In this document: positions 1-12,600 of the stretch, in pieces
Position numbering within the stretch: position 1 is the first letter of the stretch
How the letters are laid out: each line of letters starts with the position of its first letter
Source of the DNA: Cheilinus undulatus
Taxonomy: Eukaryota > Chordata > Actinopteri > Labriformes > Labridae
Direction of reading: 5' to 3'
DNA: 64,000 nt
Assembly: GCF_018320785.1 (NCBI RefSeq)
Contig: NC_054884.1
Span: 18,601,667 to 18,665,666 of the forward strand
Program-made: the position numbers and the translations under genes
Notes under the pieces: generated by a model
The model's input: only the letters and a program-made list of their open reading frames with translations
Told to the model about the DNA's origin: nothing
Databases searched by the model: none

Positions 1-56
1 AAATGGCCAGTGAATGGGGTAGCACCTTAAACCACTCGACCATCTGCATGCCCCAT
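1..56 (-). repeat. tRNA-derived SINE head, cut by window edge
   Basis: Read on the minus strand, this stretch contains a tRNA Ser/Leu-like A-box (TGGTCGAGTGG) followed by a short loop. No complete tRNA fold or B-box is visible before the window ends, so a SINE head is more likely than a tRNA gene. Confidence 0.35.
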
Positions 57-360
57 TAAGTTTTTTTCTAATCTCGTAGTAGAAGTGTCTCCTTAGCTTT
101 CTGTGGTCCATGTTCAGTGTGGTACACACCATGACACCTAACAGCACAGTGACTACTTTTAAATAGGCAGACTGACAGTTTTTCCAAGTTTAAAGAGACC
201 TGTGATGCTAATTACAGGACACACCTTTTTGTAACATGTCCCTATGATTCAATTTTTTTCAACCTTTTCTAGGGGTAGTTTATTAGTTTGTTTCCATTTT
301 TTAAATTATTCCATTGAACCACAATTCAAAAGCAATGTCTGATATTAATTAGTACATTTT

Positions 361-388
361 TAGTATTTATTTATTTATTTATTTATTA
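361..388. repeat. Simple repeat (ATTT)n
   Basis: A short run of tandem TTTA units lies in the intron before the first visible mmp25 exon. Confidence 0.8.
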
Positions 389-547
389 TCACTTTTGTCA
401 GCCTCAAGTTATTTCAGCGACCATTGTGGTTTTTTCTTTCTTTAACAAAAAAATACCAACAATCTTGTCTAAGTGTGTATTTTCACATTATCAGAGCCTT
501 CATTTCCTGTTATTTGCTTTTAACAATATAATAAACTTCTATTCTAG

Positions 548-689
548 ATGCTGCAACCTTCAAACTCATGTCCACACCACGCTGCTCCCTGCCTGATATT
601 GTTGGAAGTGAAGAGATGCTGAGAAGAAGGAGGAGGAAGAGATACGCCCTGTCAGGCCTTAAGTGGCATAAGACAGACCTCACATGGAG
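548..689 (+). CDS. mmp25: mmp25 exon: cysteine switch and furin site
   Basis: The exon starts after ...ttctag and ends before gtgtgt. Its first two bases complete a codon from an upstream exon. The Cys codon of PRCSLPD is at 583-585; this Cys would hold the catalytic zinc in the latent enzyme. The basic run at 622-642 (RRRRRKR) is a furin-type site for activation in the secretory pathway. Canonical MMPs have PRCGxPD. As I recall MMP25 has Ser after the Cys, so Ser here fits that family. Confidence 0.9.
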
Positions 690-3600
690 GTGTGTTTCCT
701 GTCAGACTACACTGGGGGTTTTATGTCTTTTTTTATGAATCATAAAGCTGTATGTATCACAGGTTTGGTGGTTTTATTTTTGGAGAAGTATGGGTTTCTG
801 TAGCTTTGTCTGTGTTTCTTGTTTATTTTTGTAACTGGTAAACTGGAAATTTGTGTTGTCATGTGATGACCTTTCTAATCAAATATAGCTTAACACAAGT
901 ATGTAGAAACTTGCGGTGTACCAGGTCAGAGATACTTTGGTGAAAACATTAATTTGAATACAGACACTTACTGGATTAGGCAAAGTTAATTTTTTCTGAA
1001 ACATGTGTCAACAAGACAGCTACTGTTAAAAGGTCTGGCATCAGATATGAGAGATGTTACAAACAGAAAAACAGATTATTCAAAGACACCAAAAAATTGG
1101 GTATACTCCATAGAGATTGAAAAATGAGTGTGTATACTGCATACTTGTGTATACCCTGCACTACACCACAAGCAATGGACTGAGGTGTCCTGATTTATAC
1201 TGATTTTCAGGGGTCAGTGATCCAACAACAGTGCCTATAAAAAGTATTCTCCCCCTTGGATGTTTTACCTTTGTATTGATTTTTATAAATCAATAATGGA
1301 GAATATAATTCTGCATTTTGGACAAAACAATTACAAAACATTCTAATGTACAAGTGAAAACAGATTTCTACACAGTCAAAGTTTTATGGGAGAATGGCAA
1401 AGAAAAAGACACTGCTAAAGAAAACATATTCAATCTCAACTAGAGTTTGCCAAAAGGTACTATATGTAGGAGACTCCATGGTCAAGTGGAAGAAAGTTCT
1501 TTGGTAGGATGAGACCAAAATGGTGCTTTATTGTCATCAGACAAGATACAAATCCCCACAAACACACCATCCTGACCATGAAGGAAGGTGGTGGCAGCAT
1601 CATGCTGTGGGGATGCTTCTTGGGAGCCCTGGAAGGCTTGTAAAGGTAGAGGGTAAAATGAATACAGCAAAAAATAAAGGAAAATCAGGAAGGATAATCG
1701 TATGCAGTCTGCAGCAAGAGAACTGCAGCTTGGGAGAAGATTTGTTTTCCAGAAAGACAATTACTTGGCGAAAGCTACACAGACATGGCCTAAAGACAAC
1801 AAGGTTAATGTTCTGGAGTGGCTGAGTCAAATCCCAGACCTCAATCCAATTGAGAATTTGTGGCTGGACTTGAAAAGGGCTGTTCACACCTGGTCCAGCG
1901 TGACACATTCAGCTAAAGGTTGACACAGTCACCTGTTAAACCAAACAATAGGACTACTTTGTACTTATTGTGGAAAAACCCAGATTTTATACTAAAGACA
2001 CACTTAAGGCAGACAAATCTCATGACACATATGATTGTTGTCCTTTGTGGTCATGCCCAGGACACTAAATACTAATAATACTATGGTTTCTGCCTGTTGG
2101 GGACAGATATACTAGAAGCAAGAACATGAATAAAGCTATACATGCCTTGGGCTATAATAAACAATGTTCCTACAATGATATGCATTCTATGGCTAGGTTA
2201 GCAGCAAATCTTTGTTAATTATTCAACTGAGTATTTGATATATGTTAGAACACTGTAAATCCATATATGGACTGCTTCTCTGTTTCTTTCTGCTTGCTCA
2301 GGGTGTTTTTGCCCATGCTACCACTGTGGCGTAATGGCAACAACTTCTCCAAACTGGTCTATTCAAGCCCTCTTTATTTGTCTGTGGCCCTCTATGGAAA
2401 AAGAAGTTAATACGATTCACACCTTGGTTTACACCTACAACAACACAACCAAAAATAAGTGTCTATTTTAGCTTCTTACTAATACATATTCACTGTGATT
2501 AAAGACAAAGGTATTATGCATGAGAGATAAATTTGGACTTCGCTCACCATTTTCCCAGTAATGATGAGAACAAACCACCAAGTGCAGAAGTGTGGCAGAC
2601 TGTTGGGGGATTTTTTTAACCTTTTTGAACATCAGTGAAGCTGTGTGACACAAAGAATTAAGTCTACTAGGTTTTGGTTACACAGGCAATATTTTCTTGG
2701 ATTCTTCTTAGCTGATTTTAGTACTTCCATCAGACATGTTGAAGATCAGAAGTTGTAAACATTACAATCCCAATCACTGTAGAGGATGTGTAAGTAATAG
2801 TCTATTTTGTGATACAGAAAAGGTATAACAAATCTAAGAAAGTCAGAATTCTTAGAAAATGCACAATGTAAAGATTTAAAGGATAATTACTTTTTAACCT
2901 ACCCCTTTCTGCAGTGTCCACAATTACCCATCGCCCTCACTCTCCCCTGACTTGTCAAGCCATTTGGTAGACAACATCCTGATTCACGCCTTCAAAGCCT
3001 GGAGCGACGCCGCCCCCTTGATTTTCCGTCGGCTTGACGTTGACAGCAGGGGGGCGGGGCCCGGAGGGGACATCAGAGTGTCTTTTTCCCGCTCGCTTCA
3101 CAACGACGGGTACCCTTTTGACGGGCAGGGTGGCACCCTGGCCCATGCCTTCTTCCCCACCGGGGATGAAGTGGCTGGTGACACTCACTTTGATGATGAT
3201 GAGAGCTGGAGCTATGGAGGTATTTCCTGATTCCAATTACAAATACATAGGTTAGAAAATACCTGTTATCAAGACTCATACAATGTACATTAAGAAGTGA
3301 TCTACAGTGGCAAATAAATGAAAGAGATTGGCTTACTTTATGTCATTGAACCCCAATTAAATGCTGTTCATGTGATGCAGTGAGCTAACACTTTGCTTCA
3401 CACTTCCTCAGGTGACGATGGCACTACAGACTTGTTCACAGTTGCAGTGCATGAGTTTGGCCATGCACTTGGCCTGTCCCATTCTTCAGCTGATCCGTCC
3501 ATCATGAGGCCCTACTACCAAGGCCCTGTGGGAAGCATCTCCAACTTCCATCTGGCCCTGGACGACAGGCTGGCCATCCAACAGCTTTATGGTCAGTGAG

Positions 3601-6600
3601 CAATTACATTTCATCGCATTTACAGAATATGCAGAAGGTTTTTTTTACCCCGTATGTTTATCAGATACTGCAGACTTTGTAAAGCTTCTATTAGCTCAAT
3701 TATGTTTTTATTTTGGTAAATGAAAGTAAGCGTCATTATATTAAAAAAAGTTAAAAACAAAGACTTGATTTACAAGTACATCAAATATGGAGAACTGTTG
3801 TAATTTTTTGGCAGGCTAAAAGCTCTCTGAAGCTGTATTTAGAGCTAGCATGATAGCATAAATAATGTTAACATCTCAGTGAAGCTATATATATATAGAG
3901 CTAGCATTATAGCATAGATAATACTAGAAGCTCTATAAAGTTGTGTTAAGAGTTTACATGCTAGCATATAATGTGAAAGGCCCAGTGAAACTGTATTTAG
4001 AGCTAATATGACAGCATAAATAATGCTAATAGCTCAGTGAAGCCGTATTTAGAGCTTATATGATAGCATTTATAATGCTAACAGCTCAGTTAAAATGTAT
4101 TAAGAGCTAATATGATAGCATATGTAATGCTAACAGCACAGTGAAGCTGTATTTAGAGCTAACATGATAGCATAAAAAATGTTAACGTCAGTGAAGCTGT
4201 ATTTTGAGGTGACATGCATACATATTCCTGCCAAAGAGCTCCTGCTTTTAGAGCTGACATGCTGACACAATCAAGCTTATAGCTCTATGCAGCTGTGTTT
4301 ATAGCTAGCATGATAACATACCTATCTATAAAGCTGTGTTTGGAGATAACATGTTTAAGCTCTATTAAAGTGTATATAGATAACATGCTTTGAGAACATT
4401 TTGGTAAGACAATGAAGTTTTATATAGGGCCAAAATGCTAATATTATTTTGCTAAAAGCGCGATGAAGCTAAAATGAGCCAAAGATATAACCATGATAAT
4501 ATTTTATTTAGAGTTTGCATTCTAGTTTAATCATGGTATTAGGTCTATTTGGCAGTAGTAACGCTATATGACAGCTAACACGCTAAATACATTATGCTTT
4601 AAAGCTCACAGCTGTGATATTTTAGACAAGCATAACCAAGGCTGGTGGGTTGGGATAGTGCTTGGCATATGACATAGAGGACTTTAGGAACAGAAAGCAG
4701 GACAATATGACAGAAAATAAAATTAAAGACATAATAAGAGATAGTTTAAGTAGAGTAAAGCTTGCTTTATTTTTTTGAGGTTTAAAAATGTCACTGAAAG
4801 AAAGACTGCGTCAATGCCTTCTTTATTATTCCATTGCACTCACCGCAAAGCCAAATGCTTATGATGCACAGTTTCACACTGACCATTTTCACATGCCGCA
4901 ACATTATAAGGGTAAATTTTCTATGCCTGGAGAACTATTTTTAGCTGCTGACTAATATTTTGTGCAAGACTGGTGGTTAAGCCAAAGGCCAAAGTATTAT
5001 GAGAATCATTTGAACTATGGATGTAATTTTTCCACTAATGAAAGGATGGTGTCAGTAATAGAATAGACGGAGAGTGCTATTTTTTATTGATATTGAGCCT
5101 ATACACATAAATATAATTCTTATTGATCCAAAGGGCAAGAAAAAGCAGCAATATGTTTTAAACTGACGTGGTATAAGGTGAGTAAAGTTTGAGTAAAACG
5201 TTATCGGTCATAATTCCTTCTTTTCTATTTTATATAGCTAACCAACAAAGAAAGAGCACATTCTCACAACTATATAGCTTAAAGTTTCTTATCATCTTTT
5301 TCTTATTATATTTCTTTTCCTAAAATCTTTTTCTTGATGTAACATTTAAACACATTATGAAATGTTATATGCATTTGCCTAAAAGTTTAATGAGCCAACC
5401 TTAAGCACATCATAATATAACCAACAGTAGGCTCAATGATTGAGCCGATTGACCATTAAGCCTGTTTCAGACTGGCTACGTGTTTTGCTGCACGCATGTG
5501 CTGCGCGTCTGCTCCCAAGAAACACACTGTAAACATATTCTACCAAGCGGACATGCATGTGTGATACAACAAGTTAAATATGGCTCTCCATTTATTATTT
5601 TTCTGTCTATAATGGTCCATAACTGCACACGATGTGTGGAAAAAATTGCAGAGACCTTCAATCTCTAAATTCTCCATCCCTACTAGCGTATTAGGCACAT
5701 GAGACATAGCGCACATGCAGGCAGTCTGAAAACCCTGCAGATGAGGAGGATAATACCGTTTTCCCACTAAAATTAGCGTGTAAAGGTGGATTTTTTAAAC
5801 GCGGGTAAACCCGCTAAGAGGGTTAACAATCAGCAGACAAGCTGCATGGCTGCGTTTTCTTTTTCTCTGGTGTGTAAAGCTGATGTCATCACATTGATGA
5901 CATCACATTGAAACACAGCTAGGTAAACAATGGAAAGGAGTACGGAAGCCATGGACAGTGGTCAACTGTTTTCTGTACTTTGTACTTTTGTCCCTCTTTC
6001 AAAATATACAAACTCAGCGCAGACTGAATGACATTCAAGCGCTGATGATATGAAGGCGGATGAAATTTCAAAGTTCAAAAAACAACAATGCTCGCTTCAG
6101 ATGGCGGTGTCCCTTTGTTGGCCCAAGGCGCGATACTATGATGTAGGCACGTTACGCCAAAGTCATCCCGCGTTCACCCAGGTGTGACGTTCCCACTGGA
6201 GCCGATCAGAGGCGAGCTGATAAAAACCCGTGTCCATTGCAGGGTCAGTCAACGCGGGTCTGAATGCCGATTAGAGCCTTTCTCACTGCCGACAGGAGCA
6301 GATTGTTAGCATGTTTAAACAGGTTTTTTCGGCCAGTGGGAAAGGGGTATAACTCTCCTACTGCAGCTAAAGTAAATGTAATCAATATATGCTACTCCCA
6401 GTGCAGCCATAGGTTTTTATCCCCTAGCCAACAGCTGAGCTTAAGTCCCCCGTTGCAAGAAATTATTTATCTTTTTGCACCTGTGATATGACAAAATGCT
6501 GCTAAGTCACAGTACACTGAGACTCATAAGTAGTATTGGTAAGCTAAAGCATTGCGGGTTTTCAAGTTTTGATAAATATAGAACCTCGTTCTTATGGAAC

Positions 6601-9600
6601 CAGTCCCCTAATAGAGAGTATCCTTAGTTTTGCTGGTATTTGAAGCATGCAGATTTGAAACTGCAGTTCCTAGAAAGGCCACCTGAGGCTGGCTCCAAAG
6701 TTAAATCCATCTCCATAGAGCCCACTGTTAAATCACCAACTGGACAGCTGAATTAAACTTTTTTCCAGGCATTATAAGAACAACCCACTAGTGTGAACTG
6801 ATTTCTCCATTCACATTAGCAGTCAAAGGGCTGCTTTTTTACAAAAGTCATGAACTTCTTATAATCTATGGTCACAAACAAGAATTTATTTTAGTTCTAG
6901 AATTGACATTCTACATCCTTTTAATCTTTTTTAACATTAAATGCTAAATATGCATGTAAACAATGATTACTTGTGTTGTATGTTTTGGGCTAGGACCATC
7001 AAAGATCTCCAAAAAATAGAAAAGTGGCCCTGAAATGTTCAAAAAGTGTTGTTTAAATTTTTTTATTCTAGTAAATATCTCATAAAAAACCTAATCAATA
7101 CTAATGTGTATAAAGGTTCAGCAGTTTCAACAGCTTCCGTCCATGTGTTAAAATAAGAGGTTGCATCCTGTTTGTCAAACCCCCAGGCTTCTGAGAACAA
7201 TGTTGATCACTTGCACAATTTTGCTGGTGCTGTCTTCAGCTTTCACAGCCTTTTTGACAGTATGTGCTGTCATGTTTTTTTTCTGTTGTAGGTGTGAAGG
7301 ATGGTGGGCAACCAGGTGGTGGTAATCCTGACCTCCCACGCCTGCCCAGTCCTCCTCCTCCCAGACCAACACAGCAGTGAGTAGAGCCAGAGGAAACACT
7401 AAAGAGCACCACACATCTATGCAGCCAATAAGCCCCCTAACACATGCATTTACAAACTATGAATGCCCTTTCTATGCACTCAGTTTACTCTCAGACAAAT
7501 GAATGATGAAGAGTAATTTAAGACCAGTGGTTTCAGATAAAAGCCCGCTGATCAATTCTTGCTGTAGCAGGGTTTAGTCTTATTACACCCTCTAGTGGAT
7601 TTTTAACAAACTACATGCTAAAAAATAAAGTTTGACTCAAGTTTCTCCCTCCCAGTGCTGATCCCTCGTTCAATGAGCGCTGTCAGGGAGGTTTTGACGC
7701 TGTGGCAAACATCCGGGGAGAGGTCTTCTTTTTTAAAGGTGAGAGAAAATCATTACAAAAGATGAAGATGGAAGTCACATTTGCTTGTGTTCCATAAATA
7801 CAGGGGTGGAAGGAAAACAAGAATGTTGTGTTCAGGTAAAAGGAAAGCATTTATTTAGCAGCAACATTTAGTATGTAGCGGTTCCCTCTTGCTGTCCAGG
7901 CTGGAGCAGGAAATACATTGTAATATTAGATGCATATAGTTGATACTGTAAGTATGTATGCAGCAACTTGTGTTCTTTAAAATCATTAGATTCTGGATAA
8001 AGCCAGATATTTTCAGATCCAACCAGGCAAGCCCCAGCCAGGGTTAGAACCCAGAACTTTCGCACTGTAAAGCGCCAGTCTGATTACTTTGCTTGTTGTT
8101 TTTTGAGAGTGAGCAAACATGTTCTTTCTTTGCTATGTGTAGTCACCTCGTAGTCACATGGTAGACTTCAGCCAATCATGGGACCAGTTTCACACATTTG
8201 ATAAAAAGCCTAATCCTTTTTCGGTCAGTAACGTATGTTTTGGGAAATGTACAAAAGCACAATACTTCCCTCCAAAAACACTAAAATACTGATTAAAAAA
8301 TGCTATTCAAAAAAGTTAAAGGGGCCAATACCCAAATGCTCCTCTATTACATTAAACTGAGTGAATGTAGTTGGTTACTTTCCACACCTGTTTTCATAAA
8401 ACCTCCTCTATCTTCTGAGCTTTCTGTCTCTTCTTTTTGCCTGTGCAGGGGCCAACTTTTGGAGGACCAAGAGGGATGGGTCTTTGGTGTCACTCTACCC
8501 GGCCCAGATCAGAAACTTCTGGATGGGCCTTCCACCAGGAACAAAAAAGATCGACGCTGTGTATGAGAGGAGGAGTGACAGCCACATCATCTTCTTTATC
8601 GGTGAGAAACAAACCCTGTGGTTAATGTGTGGGTTAGTCAAATCTAAATCTGGTAACTGAGTCAGAGAAGGAGGTGAGAATGACATTGATGCTTCCTCTT
8701 TATTTTGCAAGGAGATAAACATTAGCAATGTCCTTGTAAAGAACTGTATGCTAATATCTCAATGCTATCTTTAACAATTAAAAATGTTAAGAATAAAGCC
8801 TTTAAACTAAGGGAAACAACAAATACTTGGAATGTGTAGAAATATATAAAAAAGATGGCATATGGAGGCTTAAATCAGAAATTGGGCCAAATATAAGAGA
8901 AGTAAAATACCAGCAAGTCAGACATTTTCACATATTTTATCGGTCCTTTAGAACCTGGAATTAGAATGTAAAAACAGAATGTTTCATTAAAAATCTTCAG
9001 TGTAAAAATGTGATCTCCTCATAGAGCTTGTTAAGATACAACCCCAATTCCCCCCATAATTGGCTCACTGTATAAAATGTAACTTGCAAATATCAAACAT
9101 AAAAATTATGTCAGTTGCTGAAACTGGGGAATTTTACCATTTCATGAAAAATAGCTCATTTTGATTTGATGGCAGCAACACATCTCAAAAAAAAGAAGGA
9201 TGGGGCAACAAGAGGCTTGAAAAGTAAGAGGTACTGATGAAAAACAGCTGGAGGAGCATTTTACAAATTATGAAGTTTACTGTCAGCAAATCAGTAACAT
9301 GGCTGGGTATAAAATGATCATTTAGAGAGGCAGAGTCTCTCAAAAGTAAATATTGGCAGAGGTTCAACAATCTGTGATACAATTTCAATTCCTCAATGTA
9401 AAATTGCAAAGACTTTGAATATCCCACCATCTACAATCCATAATATCATTAAAAGATTCTGAGAATCTGGTGAAGTCTCTGTGCACAAGAGTCAAGGTCA
9501 GTATTGATGGTTGTGGTTTTCAGGCCTTCAAGTGGCACTGCATTAAAAACAGACATACTTCTGCACAGGAAATGACTGCATGGGCTCAGGAACATTTCCA

Positions 9601-12600
9601 AAAATCACTGTCAGTCAGCGCAGATCTTTGTGCTATCCACAAATGTAAGTTAAAGCTGTATCATACAAAGAAGAAGCCATATATGAGTACAAGCCAGAAG
9701 TGACACCATCTTCTCTGAGCCAAAGCTCATTTAAAATGGACTAAGTCTATATGGAAAACTGTTCTGTGGCCAGGTGAATCATAATTTGAAAATCGTTTTG
9801 GAGACCATGGACACCATGTCCTGCAGACTAAAGAGGAGAGGGACCATCTAGCGTGACCATCTGATGGTATGGGGTTGCATTAGTGACTGTGGGGTGGGCA
9901 GCTTACACATCTGGAAAGACACCATCAATGCTGGAAAGCATATAGAGGTTTTAGAGCAACATGTGCTCCCATCCAGAGAACGTCTCTTTCAGGGAAGGCC
10001 TTACATATTTCGGCGAGATAGTGCTTAACCACATACCTTGTCACAACAGCATGGCTTCACTGTAAGAGTGCTGAACCAGTCTGCCTCCAGTACAGACCTT
10101 TCACCAATAGAAAACGTGGTGCATCAAAAAATGAAAAATCCAGCAAAGGACTGTTGAGCAGCTAGAATCCTACATCAGAAAATAATGGAACAGCATTCCT
10201 TTCCCAAGTTATCTTCTCACTCCCCACACATTTACCAGCTGTTGTTAGAAGAAGAAGGGATGCTACATAATGAAAAACAGGGCCACGTACCATGTAAAAT
10301 CATTGCATTCATTTTTATTAACATTTTACAGAATTAGCTTAGGGGTTGTCAATGTTTTTTATAAAACCTGTGTTTTTGATTGAGATGTTAAAAGCTTGTT
10401 TTTACCCCCAGGACAGCTGTTGAATCCATCTGAGTTTAATAACATAAGAATGTTTTTCTACCGTATGTTCAAAACAAATAAAGATAAAACGGAAAAAAAA
10501 TAACAGAGTTGAGGAGAGTTAAGCAAAGTCAGTTTTGTCTTTCCAGGGTCTCAGTACTGGGTCTTCAAGGACACACAGGCCATGAGAGGCTATCCTCGGC
10601 CACTCTCTGACTGGGGCATGAAGACGAGCAGTGGGAAGGATGTGGACAAAGTGGATGCAGCCTTCATCTGGGCACACAATGGAAAGACATATCTGTTCAG
10701 TGGTGGAGAGTTTTGGAGGTTTGATGAGACCCAAAGAGGTGGGCCAAGTCCCAGGAAGCCTGACCAGAACTACCCTCGACGCAACAGCCTGTGGGCTGGA
10801 GTTCCCCCTGACATGGATGATGTCATCAGCTGGGGTGAAGGTAACATAATGTTAACAGACAGAAATATGTGATGGAATCTGATAACACTAGATAAACAAA
10901 CAAAAAGGTAGAGAGGGTTAGATAGGGTGGCAACATTTTTTTAATGGTCATGCAAAGCCTGCTGTGAGGTATGAATGTTATCATAAGAATGGAAAAACCT
11001 CAAACTCACGATAAGAAGAACATCATAAATCAACTATGTGGTCTGATAAACAGTCTACTGTCAATTCTCTCAGGTTTATTTAAGACTAACTTTGCTCCAA
11101 AGTAATAAGGATAGATTTATGTGAGGAAATCAACACATTAAAGTAAGCTAACATCTAGAGATGTAGTCAGTATTTTGCCACAGTATAAGAACTCTAATCT
11201 TACCTAACTTATAAAGGACTCTGTGGAGTTTTTTTCCACAAGGGAGATATCATTTCATATTTACCCAGCAGCATTTCCCTTTGAGGTTGTGTTCTGGTAG
11301 TGTTGTAACACTCATGCTTTTGTTTGTTTATTTCATACTTTATAGCATAATTTACTACAACACTGTGACTTGACCTGAAAGGACAATAGATAATGCCATT
11401 GCACCTGGAAATCAGGCATGGTGAGATATAAAACAACATATCTTAAAACCTATTAGCTCCTGTTACATAGCAGTTAGCATACAACCACCCTTTAGATAAT
11501 GTCAAATAACAGCTACTAGCAGTGATCAGCTAATTACGAACATTTACAGTGGGTTAAAAGGTGACAATATTGTCTGTTTGTCATCTTGATCCAAACGAGT
11601 GAATAAGCTGACTGTAATGCTACAAATAGGTTATTAATTGTGTTGTTTTACTCTCTGGGCCTGATGTCCCACTGAATTTCCGCTATCCATTCACCTTTAC
11701 AGTTAGGTGTCACAAGAACTCTTTTCATTTTACACAATTTCCTAACAACATTACAGCAAAGTTTGAAACATCCGAGGAAAAGGCCGCCATGAGAATAAGC
11801 TGAACAGAGGTCAAAATGAGCTATTGCTGTTAGTCTTTTTGCAGAACAGGCAGCATTCAGTCAACTTCAAAATGTACAAGCTCCTAATAGTAAATTATCA
11901 CTTTATCAACATTATGTCTCATCCTGTGTCACAAGCTTCAGGTTACCTGTCGGTCATTGGTCCACAGGTGTACTATGCTGCCATTTACAAAGAAAAGTTC
12001 ACTTTTGAGGTGAAAAACCACAGCATTTAACAAAAAAATGTTTTTTAATTTCCTGATGTATCCACCTATGGGGAAGCAAAAGAGATATGGAATAAAATTG
12101 AAATGGATGACATATCAATCCCAGAAAGGAAAAATAACCCGATGTTTACATACTCACCCCACAGGATCTTGTGATCTCGAGTCTCCAGCTGCTCAGAACT
12201 GTCCTCTGCTGCACTGTGCTACAGTAGCCAACAGCTTGTTCTGTTGGTCAGCCCTAAGCGCTGGGCATCCACAAGCAGTGCAGATGGGATATGTGCAATT
12301 TGGAGACAAGAGAGCCAAAATGACTCAAAATATGCCACAAAGTCAGTAAATATGTATTCATGTCCTCTGTACAGTGCCTACAAAGAGTATTAACCCCCTT
12401 GTTTACACTGATGTTTTACACTTTCATTGCCCCACTGTGAAGCATGGTGGTGGGCAACATCATGCTGTGGGGATTTCTCTCTGCAGCCAGTCCTGGAAGG
12501 CTTGTAATGAAAGAATAATGCACCAAAATATAGGAAAATCCTAGGGGCCAATCTTATTCTGTCTGCAAGAGAACTACGGCTTGGGAGAAAATGTATTTTC

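Noticed and set aside
7175..7414. A minus-strand frame over the mmp25 hinge exon.
   Set aside because: It is a shadow of the real plus-strand hinge exon, which has both splice sites and the right phase.
12038..12349. A 103-codon plus-strand open frame in an mmp25 intron.
   Set aside because: No domain or motif is visible and it does not fit the mmp25 splice phases, so it is most likely a chance frame.
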